From Pseudomonadota bacterium (GTDB lineage Bacteria; Pseudomonadota; Gammaproteobacteria; Pseudomonadales; Cellvibrionaceae), in contig JAEZGT010000255.1 of the NCBI GenBank assembly GCA_023416875.1, positions 1 through 11,593 of the forward strand: a DNA stretch of 11,593 nucleotides. Direction: 5' to 3'. Positions 1 to 5,790 of the stretch are shown here, piece after piece. Numbering within the stretch: the first letter of the stretch is position 1; every line of letters begins with the position of its first letter. The position numbers and the translations under genes are program-made. Under the pieces are notes generated by a model. It ran no database searches. It worked only from the letters and a program-made list of their open reading frames with translations, and was not told the DNA's origin.

Positions 1-2114
1 CCTGCCAAACCGGTAGCGGATAACAATTGCAACCCATTGTATTGCCAGGGGCCATGATAAAAACCTTCAGCGGGCTCGTAATAGTTGATGGGCAAAGCAA
101 TCCGCCATTCATTCTCACTCACTTCAAGCAGACTGAGCGCCTTCAGATTATTGAGTGCTTCGCTATCCGTGTCTCTGCCACCGAGCAAGAGGGTGCTAAC
201 GGTTTTGGGCGTGCCATCTGCCACATCAATCAGCTCAGCCTTTAAACCTGTGATTCTTCCGGACTCATCAGTATTTCGGCCAAAAGTAAACAAATAGCGG
301 CTGTTAAGCGGGTGCATATAAGTGGCAAAACCAGGAATTTCCAGCTCACCTAATATTTTTGGCGCTAGTCTGTCGCTGAGATCAATCGCATACAAAGGGT
401 CGGTATTGCGGAAGGTCACGATATAAGCCCGCTCGGCTTCAAAACGCACGGAATAAATATCTTCCCCAGGTTTGCCAATCGGCGCCGGCTGCGCGCTGTT
501 GGGCAGCTGTGCCACCACGTCGAGTTCATTGCCTGATTGACTCAGGATAAATAACTGGTGAACCGGACCAGCGGCCCACGTAGTGGTAACGATCCGCAAA
601 TCTCCCTCATGTTCATGTAGGCGGAACGCAGGGTCGCTACCACCAAGAATATGACCCTCTACTCTGCCTGATGCTTCATATGCGGGTCCGTCCTCACTCA
701 GAGAAAATTTGTGAATAACGGTTTTGGTATCACCAAAATAAACAGTCCCCGTGAGGTAAAGCGATTCCAGTGACATACTGAGCGTGTCGGCCGACCCGTT
801 CATGCACTGACTGCCAATCAGTTTCTGATTCTTCAAATCGATGGCCGTGATATTGAGAATTTCGGAATTCCCCATCTGCTGGTTCACGCTTGCTTGGATA
901 TAACAGTTAGTAGACAAAGGCTTTTTGCCGTCGCCGAGATCATAATGGGGCAGCAAATCCGTCACCGGTGTGTTTGCCAGAATCTGCTCATTGGCAGCAG
1001 CGCCGCTATCTAAATAATGCGGCTGCAGACCCGGAACCCAGGGATCGAAGCGTGTGACCAAGTACAACATGTCACCGATGCGACGACTGTCAATAAATTC
1101 GCCGTCCATAGTGATCGCCCAGTCCTGCTCTGGCTCGGCAGGGTTCTCCACATCAATCAACTGTATCCTGATCTGGCCCTTTTTCACCTGATAGTAATAA
1201 TCTGGATAAGGAAAGCTGCCCGATGATGAACTGGATGAAGAAAATGCAGACGACGATGAAGATGCTGAAGTTGAAGCTGCGGATGAGGCCGCAACAGCGG
1301 CGAAGGTGACGAATTCGCCTGATCTGGAGGTACTGGATGAACTGGAACTGGTAGAACCTGTGGAGCCAGTGGAACTGGTGGAGCCGGTGGAACCCCAAAA
1401 GCCGCCAGATGACGAAATCACCCTATAACCCGGTTGTTTGCGTATCACCGCCAAATGCGTGGTGTCGCCATCATCTTGCACCAAATACATTTCATTGATG
1501 GTGCCCCACTCGGGCTCCAAGGTGACATGCCCTACCACTTCCAAGCTGGCGGTGGCCGGATCGGTTGCGGCAATTTGAATTCCCGGTTCATCCGCGATGA
1601 AATAATCGCGATATTCCGGACGCGTGGCGACATACCAGTGACGCCCGTCGTATTTCGCGTAATCCGCTTCATCGACTCCAACCACATGAACATTGGTATC
1701 GGTATATCCCGGACCTGTCGGCTCCCCTATGCCGCCGCTGGAACTGTTGGAGCCATTGGAACCGCTGGAGCTGTTGGAGCCATTGGAACCGCCGGAGCTG
1801 CTGGAACTGCTAGAACTGCTGGAATTGCTGGAGCTGCTAAACCAAATGCCCGAGCTGCTGAATCCGCCGCCCGCCCCCGGCGGAGGATAGCTGGAGACCA
1901 ATTGCAGACGGATACCATTTTTAATATGGCTATCAAGAAGCGACTCTGGCGCCAGAATTAAGGCTGCGTCCGTTTGTGGTGTAGTTTGGAGTTCGCTGTA
2001 GTCGACTTTAGGTGGTTCAGTGGTGGTGTCGTCTTCGTCGTCAATCGGATCCTTGTTTCCGCCGCACCCACCTAACACTAGCCCGCTGAGTAAGATCAAG
2101 TTGATAAGCTTCAT
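1..2114 (-). CDS. Lipoprotein with polyserine linkers and C-terminal beta-propeller domain (3' end outside window)
   Basis: An open frame from ATG at 2114 runs without a stop to the left edge, giving 704 complete codons; the C-terminus is missing. The start follows GGAGG with a 7-nt spacer. Residues 1-17 (MKLINLILLSGLVLGGC) form a lipoprotein signal with lipobox LGGC, so Cys17 is the predicted lipidated residue; +2 is Gly, so outer-membrane sorting is expected. A Ser/Gly-rich linker covers about 85-128. Then comes YTDTNVHVVGVDEADYAKYD (from 137), the signature start of the secreted beta-propeller family (COG4880, PF09826). A second Ser-rich stretch (234-300) interrupts the domain. Later family-like pieces include TVIHKFSL, SVRFEAERAYIVTF, TDPLYAIDLS and LGELEIPGF. 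The family is distantly related to WD40 propellers and its role is unknown; a surface binding function is inference. It lies 364 bases beyond the amidase and probably has its own promoter. Family assignment is firm, function is not. Confidence 0.9.
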   Translation of the reverse strand, partial: MKLINLILLSGLVLGGCGGNKDPIDDEDDTTTEPPKVDYSELQTTPQTDAALILAPESLLDSHIKNGIRLQLVSSYPPPGAGGGFSSSGIWFSSSSNSSSSSSSSSSGGSNGSNSSSGSNGSNSSSGGIGEPTGPGYTDTNVHVVGVDEADYAKYDGRHWYVATRPEYRDYFIADEPGIQIAATDPATASLEVVGHVTLEPEWGTINEMYLVQDDGDTTHLAVIRKQPGYRVISSSGGFWGSTGSTSSTGSTGSTSSSSSSTSRSGEFVTFAAVAASSAASTSASSSSSAFSSSSSSSGSFPYPDYYYQVKKGQIRIQLIDVENPAEPEQDWAITMDGEFIDSRRIGDMLYLVTRFDPWVPGLQPHYLDSGAAANEQILANTPVTDLLPHYDLGDGKKPLSTNCYIQASVNQQMGNSEILNITAIDLKNQKLIGSQCMNGSADTLSMSLESLYLTGTVYFGDTKTVIHKFSLSEDGPAYEASGRVEGHILGGSDPAFRLHEHEGDLRIVTTTWAAGPVHQLFILSQSGNELDVVAQLPNSAQPAPIGKPGEDIYSVRFEAERAYIVTFRNTDPLYAIDLSDRLAPKILGELEIPGFATYMHPLNSRYLFTFGRNTDESGRITGLKAELIDVADGTPKTVSTLLLGGRDTDSEALNNLKALSLLEVSENEWRIALPINYYEPAEGFYHGPWQYNGLQLLSATGLA
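1210..1415 (-). repeat. Serine-rich insert inside the propeller domain (residues 234-300)
   Basis: Sixty-seven residues made mostly of Ser, Thr, Gly and Ala, with runs such as TSSSSSS and FSSSSSSS and a short EFVTFAAVAA island in the middle. Underlying DNA is built from near-repeats of agttcca/ctccac-type codon pairs. The stretch separates the segment ending KQPGYRVI from the segment beginning FPYPDYYYQ, both of which look like propeller sequence, so it is a loop insertion and not an inter-domain linker. Confidence 0.8.
1740..1838 (-). repeat. Tandem repeat encoding the first polyserine linker
   Basis: Two 27-base units (1740-1766 and 1767-1793) differ at only a couple of positions. They are followed by five shorter 9-base near-copies of the ggagctgct type to 1838. 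On the minus strand they encode Ser-Ser-Ser-Gly-Ser-Asn-Gly-type units and a pure serine run. The periodicity is in frame, so gain or loss of units would change linker length without breaking the gene. Confidence 0.8.
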
Positions 2115-2222
2115 TATTATTCCTCCGATGCCGCGACCGGCTTGATGGTCCTGTTACTTGCAACTTACGCGTAGGAGAAAAGTGTTAAATCGGTCTGAGA
2201 GGAGGCCTTTCCAGGCCCTATC

Positions 2223-2236
2223 AATAACTCGTTATT
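2223..2236. promoter_or_regulatory. Palindrome AATAAC-TC-GTTATT, possible operator
   Basis: Perfect 6-base arms around a 2-base centre, about 110 bases upstream of the lipoprotein ATG. Its right arm coincides with the weak minus-strand -10 candidate, a position where a repressor could act. No matching regulator is recognised. Confidence 0.3.
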
Positions 2237-2264
2237 TAAACGGATGCAGCCGATCTTAACGCCT

Positions 2265-2279
2265 ATCTCGCGGCGAGAT
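2265..2279. promoter_or_regulatory. Palindrome ATCTCG-CGG-CGAGAT, possible operator or hairpin
   Basis: Perfect 6-base arms with a 3-base centre, lying just upstream of the weak -35 candidate for the lipoprotein gene. Neither side is followed by a T-run, so it does not look like an intrinsic terminator. Confidence 0.3.
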
Positions 2280-2313
2280 TATGCCGCTCCAAAGGAGGAA
2301 AACCTCTACGCAA

Positions 2314-2325
2314 AATTACGTAATT
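2314..2325. promoter_or_regulatory. Perfect 12-base palindrome AATTACGTAATT
   Basis: Fully self-complementary 12-mer in an AT-rich stretch, about 190 bases upstream of the lipoprotein ATG. It could be a dimeric regulator site. An AT-rich palindrome of this length can also arise by chance, so support is limited. Confidence 0.2.
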
Positions 2326-2447
2326 GTTGATTTTTATAATGTATTCCGCTTTTTCAGCCTGCTTCGCAGTGCCAGAACGTTCGGTTTGATGAAGGGCGTA
2401 ATGAGGCAAAGAAGGGGTGCGGAGCTGGTGAAAGGAAGGGAAGGAAA

Positions 2448-2468
2448 CGGCGCCCCATGGCAGCGCCG
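2448..2468 (-). terminator. Candidate intrinsic terminator after the Sec amidase gene
   Basis: Starting 10 nt after the amidase stop, CGGCGC and GCGCCG form a 6-bp GC-only stem with a 9-base loop. On the minus strand it is followed by TTTCCTTCCCTTCC, a pyrimidine-rich but imperfect U-tract; extra G-U and A-U pairs can lengthen the stem base. On the plus strand the stem is followed by CTTTT. It likely closes the receptor/amidase unit, though the broken U-run makes efficiency uncertain. Confidence 0.45.
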
Positions 2469-2478
2469 CTTTTACAAC

Positions 2479-4080
2479 TCAATACTCAATTTTCTCAATA
2501 CCTAATAAGGGTGTGGTTTTGGGCAGTTTTCGATTGGGTGCCGCCTGTTCGTAGGCGTAGGCCAGGCGGATCACGGTGGCTTCGTCGTAGAGTTTGCCGA
2601 GAATTTCCAGGGCGACGCCGACGCCGTCTTTATTGAAACCGGCGGGCACCACAATGGTGGGCAGACCGGAGACGGTGCTGAGACGGTTGCCGCCGCCGGG
2701 GACGCGGTTGTCGAAGGGATCATTGACCACGGTTTCACCTTTGTTGGGTGCGGCTTCCTCAATGGTTTTTGCCGGTTTGGTTTCAAACGGATACACCACC
2801 GCATCCAACTGCCACTGCTTCATCAAATCCATCATGCGCTGTTGGATTACCTGTTTACCTTTATAGCGGCCGATGTAGTCCGCGTTAAAGGTCATTTCAT
2901 CCACCGCATCAGATTCTTTATAGCGTTCTTTCAAACGACCGAGATAACCACCGGAGGCAATTAATTCGCTCAGATTTTTTACCGGCGTGGCAGCGCCGCG
3001 CGCGGCGAAATAGGCGTTGATGGCTTGTTTATATTCGCCAGTGCCAGCGTTGGTATCGCGCAGAGTTGCCCATAAATCCACACCCGGATCGAGTGGATCA
3101 ATCACCGTCGCGCCCTGCTCTTTTAATTTCGCGATGGCGGCATTGATGATGTCCACCGCAGGCTGATCCGCTTTTTCCTTGCCGAACAAATCCCGCAATA
3201 CGCCTATGCGCGCACCTTTCAAGCCATCTTTTTGCAGCGCGGATAGGTAATTGTCTTTCGGCGCATGACCGAGGCTGTTGAGCGTAAATAAATCGGCCGC
3301 GTCTGTGCCGGCCATAATGCTCATGGTAATGGCGGCATCGGTGACACTGCGAGCCATGGGGCCGGCGCGGTCGTAAGTAATGGAAATCGGAATAATGCCT
3401 TGGCGACTGACCAACCCTTGAGAGGGCGAAAAACCGACGAGATTATTTTTTGCCGAAGGCTGGCGAATGGAAGAGCCGGTTTCCGTGCCCAAGCCCACCT
3501 GGCCAAACAAAGCCGCAATGCCCGCACCGGAACCGGCGCTGGAACCGCCGGGAATTTTTTTCAGATTGTAGGGATTTAACGTCTGGCCACCGAGGGAACT
3601 GGTGCCGGTGCCACCGCGTGCAAATTCATCCAAATTGGTTTTTGCCAGAATAATTGCACCGGCCGCTCTCAGCTTTTTAATCGTAAAAGCATCGTACATG
3701 GGCGTGGAACCCGCCAGCGCTTTAGAGGCTCCGGTGGTGGGCATATCGTAGGTATCAAAATTATCTTTTACGAGAATCGGCACGCCGTGCAAAAGCGAAC
3801 GCGGCCCTTTGCTTTTGCGCTCCGCATCCAGCTCGCGCGCGACTGCGAGAGCATTTTCATTTATCGCGATGATCGAATTAAGTTTCGGTCCTTTTTGATC
3901 GTAAGCCGCGATGCGCTCTAAATAAACGGACACCACTTTTTCCGCAGTGAGGCCTTCGTCATAGGCTTTTTGCAAATCCAAAATGGTGGCGGTTTGCAGA
4001 TCGAGGGTGGCCGCTTGCACAATTTGAAAACTCACAAGTGCCGCAACAATCGGCGCGATTAAGGCGAGGTGTAATTTCAT
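2479..4080 (-). CDS. Exported amidase-signature hydrolase (Sec signal), peptide-amidase-like
   Basis: A 533-residue amidase-signature (AS, PF01425) enzyme that hydrolyses C-N amide bonds. Residues 1-23 (ending FQIVQA) are a Sec signal peptide, with likely cleavage before ATLDLQ, so it acts in the periplasm or outside. The triad is visible: Lys105 in ILVKDNFD, cis-Ser180 in PGGSSAGS, and nucleophile Ser204 in TETGSSIR; the 24-residue Ser-Ser spacing equals that of FAAH (S217/S241). Stretches such as GLVSRQGIIPISI and AGPMARSVTDAA recall exported peptide amidase (Pam) of Stenotrophomonas, which removes C-terminal amides from peptides. Oddity: the usual GLKPT after the nucleophile reads GFSPS. 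Start ATG has GAGG 9 nt upstream. It lies 73 bases after the Tat amidase, probably co-transcribed. Family certain; substrate unknown. Confidence 0.93.
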   Translation of the reverse strand: MKLHLALIAPIVAALVSFQIVQAATLDLQTATILDLQKAYDEGLTAEKVVSVYLERIAAYDQKGPKLNSIIAINENALAVARELDAERKSKGPRSLLHGVPILVKDNFDTYDMPTTGASKALAGSTPMYDAFTIKKLRAAGAIILAKTNLDEFARGGTGTSSLGGQTLNPYNLKKIPGGSSAGSGAGIAALFGQVGLGTETGSSIRQPSAKNNLVGFSPSQGLVSRQGIIPISITYDRAGPMARSVTDAAITMSIMAGTDAADLFTLNSLGHAPKDNYLSALQKDGLKGARIGVLRDLFGKEKADQPAVDIINAAIAKLKEQGATVIDPLDPGVDLWATLRDTNAGTGEYKQAINAYFAARGAATPVKNLSELIASGGYLGRLKERYKESDAVDEMTFNADYIGRYKGKQVIQQRMMDLMKQWQLDAVVYPFETKPAKTIEEAAPNKGETVVNDPFDNRVPGGGNRLSTVSGLPTIVVPAGFNKDGVGVALEILGKLYDEATVIRLAYAYEQAAPNRKLPKTTPLLGIEKIEY

Positions 4081-4100
4081 TGGCGATAGCCTCAGCTACT

Positions 4101-4119
4101 GATAATTAAAATGATTAAA
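4101..4119. promoter_or_regulatory. Weak Fur-box-like sequence between the amidase genes
   Basis: GATAATTAAAATGATTAAA matches the classical 19-base Fur consensus at 14 positions by hand count. It sits 21-39 nt before the Sec amidase ATG. The local sequence is AT-rich, which inflates such matches, and the position is not upstream of the receptors. Treat as tentative. Confidence 0.15.
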
Positions 4120-4153
4120 CGCGGGTATGACGGTGGTTAATGATGGAAAACCT

Positions 4154-5668
4154 TCACCCCACGAGCGGCGGTGGCGCCCAGCCGCCGGTGTGTTGTTCCA
4201 CCAGATCCATAGCCGCGATCACCACGTCATCGCGCCAGGGTTGGGCGACGAGTTGGATACCGAGCGGCAACCCAGGGGCGTGTTTGGAGGTGCCGGCGCG
4301 CACGACGCCCGCGGGCCAGCCGGTGGTGTTGTATTGGCTGGTGTAACTGGCTTTGGCGCGCTGCTCCGGTGGCAACAGCGGGTGATCAAGGGGAATGGGC
4401 GCGCGCTGGCTGGCGGGGCAGACGATCAAATCGTATTGCTCGAACCAGGCGAGCTGTTCGCTTTTGATCGCGTCCATTTCTTCGCACAGACGGGTGAATT
4501 CGGCGCTGGTGACAATATCGCCATCTGTGCGCAACCCTGGTGATGCCTGGGTGGTGCCATGCAGTTTCAGCAGGCGGCGGATATGTTCGCGACCATCGGC
4601 GCCGTTGAATTTGCTGCGGATTTCCGCGAGCTGTTCCATTTTTGGCGGCCTATCCTCTTTAACTTTGCTGCCGGCTTTTTTGAAATAGCCGACGCACTGT
4701 CTCACTAATTTCTGCACTTCCTTGGCCGGTGCCATAAGGCCGTTGCTGTCGTACCAGGCGACGCGCAGATTTTTGAAATCCACTTTTGCCGGATCGCCTA
4801 AAGGGACGGGTGCCATAGCGGCATCCCAATCGTCTGGCCCGTTCATGATCGCGGCGAGCAGCGCTATATCTTCCACCCGCCGCGCCATAGGGCCGGTCTC
4901 CTGAAAGGAATCGAAAGGACCGCCATAACCGACGATATGCCCGGTGCGCGGCAGCCGTCCCAGGGTCGGTTTCAAACCGGCGATGCCATTGGCAAACGCT
5001 GGGCCGCGAATGGAACCGCCGTAGTCGGACCCGATATCAAAATACGCCCCGCCCGCCGCCACTATGGCGCCGGCGCCGCCGGAGGAACCGCTCGGCTGGT
5101 AATCCAAGTGGTAAGGGTTGCGGGTGACGCCGTAAACGAGATTGACGGTGCCCCTGCCGCCACCCCCAAGGGTGAATTCCGGCGTGTTGGTTTTGCCAAG
5201 CAGAATTGCACCGGCGGCGCGCACTCGCGCCACCACGGTCGCATCCTTGCCCGGTACATAAGTCGTGCGGCCCAGGGTGCCACCGGTAGTGACTAGGCCA
5301 GCGGTGTCGAAGGAGTCTTTTACGGTAAATGGCACCCCGTGCAATGGCCCCAGGGGTTTGCCCTCGGCGAGCAGCGCATCTGCCAGAGCGGCCTCCGCCA
5401 AAGCGCGCTCGCGACAGGTGGCTACTACCGCATTGATCTTAGGATTCACCGCGTCGATGCGCGCAAAACACGCCTGCACCACCTCCGTCGAGGTCACATC
5501 GCGGTTGGCAATCAGCCGGGCGATCTCCACTGTGGACTTCGCCAGAAGATCCGTATTGGTGGTGGCCGCCTGCGCGCCGACATGCGGGAGCCAATAGATG
5601 GCGGCAGCGGCACCCCCAGTGGTTTTAACGAAGTGGCGGCGCGACCAGGGCGTTTCGAGACTTTTCAT
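4154..5668 (-). CDS. Exported amidase-signature hydrolase (twin-arginine signal)
   Basis: A 504-residue AS-family amidase. The N-terminus has the twin-arginine motif SRRHFVK (residues 9-15), a hydrophobic stretch (GGAAAAIYWLPHVG) and a likely cleavage site after GAQA (residue 34), so it should reach the periplasm folded through Tat. Catalytic residues are present: Lys117 in FTVKDSFD, cis-Ser195 in SGSSGGAG and Ser219 in DYGGSIRGP, with the 24-residue spacing of the family. GLKPTLGRLPRTG follows as usual. Near the C-terminus NTTGWPAGVVRAG and GLPLGIQLVAQPW are typical of AS amidases acting on small amides or acyl-arylamides. ATG follows a good GGAGG with a 5-nt spacer. It lies 122 bases behind a TonB-dependent receptor and 73 before another exported amidase, suggesting processing of an imported ligand. 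Substrate cannot be read from the sequence. Confidence 0.93.
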   Translation of the reverse strand: MKSLETPWSRRHFVKTTGGAAAAIYWLPHVGAQAATTNTDLLAKSTVEIARLIANRDVTSTEVVQACFARIDAVNPKINAVVATCRERALAEAALADALLAEGKPLGPLHGVPFTVKDSFDTAGLVTTGGTLGRTTYVPGKDATVVARVRAAGAILLGKTNTPEFTLGGGGRGTVNLVYGVTRNPYHLDYQPSGSSGGAGAIVAAGGAYFDIGSDYGGSIRGPAFANGIAGLKPTLGRLPRTGHIVGYGGPFDSFQETGPMARRVEDIALLAAIMNGPDDWDAAMAPVPLGDPAKVDFKNLRVAWYDSNGLMAPAKEVQKLVRQCVGYFKKAGSKVKEDRPPKMEQLAEIRSKFNGADGREHIRRLLKLHGTTQASPGLRTDGDIVTSAEFTRLCEEMDAIKSEQLAWFEQYDLIVCPASQRAPIPLDHPLLPPEQRAKASYTSQYNTTGWPAGVVRAGTSKHAPGLPLGIQLVAQPWRDDVVIAAMDLVEQHTGGWAPPPLVG

Positions 5669-5684
5669 AGGTGCCTCCAGGAGA

Positions 5685-5703
5685 AATGGCTAAACCAGCC
5701 ATT
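5685..5703 (-). promoter_or_regulatory. Perfect inverted repeat AATGGCT-N5-AGCCATT in the Tat amidase leader
   Basis: Seven-base perfect arms with a 5-base centre, ending about 7 nt upstream of the GGAGG of the Tat amidase. In mRNA it would form a hairpin just before the ribosome binding site; as DNA it would suit a dimeric regulator. No U-run follows, so it is not a terminator. Confidence 0.4.
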
Positions 5704-5732
5704 GGAGAGATCTTCGCGGTTTTGAGGTAAAG

Positions 5733-5756
5733 ACTCCCCGCGCAGGGGCGGAGAGT
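5733..5756 (-). terminator. Strong GC hairpin between receptor and amidase (attenuator-like)
   Basis: On the minus strand ACTCTCCGC and GCGGGGAGT pair over 9 positions (one G-U) around a 6-base loop and are followed by CTTTACC. The stem is strong but the U-run short, which fits partial termination or 3'-end stabilisation of the receptor message better than complete termination. Confidence 0.4.
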
Positions 5757-5767
5757 TTGGGAAAGAG

Positions 5768-5785
5768 CGCGGCGCAAGCACCGCG
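5768..5785 (-). terminator. GC hairpin directly after the receptor stop
   Basis: Five bases after the receptor TAA, CGCGGTG and CGCCGCG pair over 7 positions (one G-U) with loop CTTG on the minus strand, followed by CTCTTTCCC. The tail is pyrimidine-rich but not a true T-run. Together with the next hairpin (5733-5756) it may reduce read-through or protect the receptor mRNA from 3' exonucleases. Confidence 0.35.
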
Positions 5786-5790
5786 ATCAT

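Larger units (their letters stand above)
2115..2478. promoter_or_regulatory. 364-base intergenic region: lipoprotein leader with several palindromes
   Basis: No convincing gene lies here. From right to left it holds a candidate terminator for the Sec amidase (2448-2468), then three palindromes described separately (2314-2325, 2265-2279, 2223-2236) and a small hairpin, ggcct-ttcc-aggcc (2204-2217). A weak sigma70-like pair for the lipoprotein gene can be drawn on the minus strand: TTAAGA (2254-2259), a 17-base spacer, and AATAAC (2231-2236), each matching consensus at 4 of 6. That would place transcription start about 110 nt before the ATG. The promoter call is tentative. Confidence 0.3.

Noticed and set aside
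1740..1838. Repeats as a CRISPR array
   Set aside because: The units are contiguous, coding and in frame for serine; there are no unique spacers.
1434..1961. Plus-strand open frame with Ala/Gly/Thr repeats
   Set aside because: It is antisense to the lipoprotein gene; the repeat is the complement of the serine linker and there is no ribosome site or family match.
2335..2340. Plus-strand TATAAT as a promoter
   Set aside because: No -35 element at suitable spacing, and no plus-strand gene downstream; transcription would run into the amidase 3' end.
2281..2505. Plus-strand 74-codon frame in the intergenic region
   Set aside because: It runs through the candidate terminator into the amidase 3' end, and its protein is Arg-rich with no recognisable features. 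The aaaggagg nearby follows the ATG instead of preceding it.
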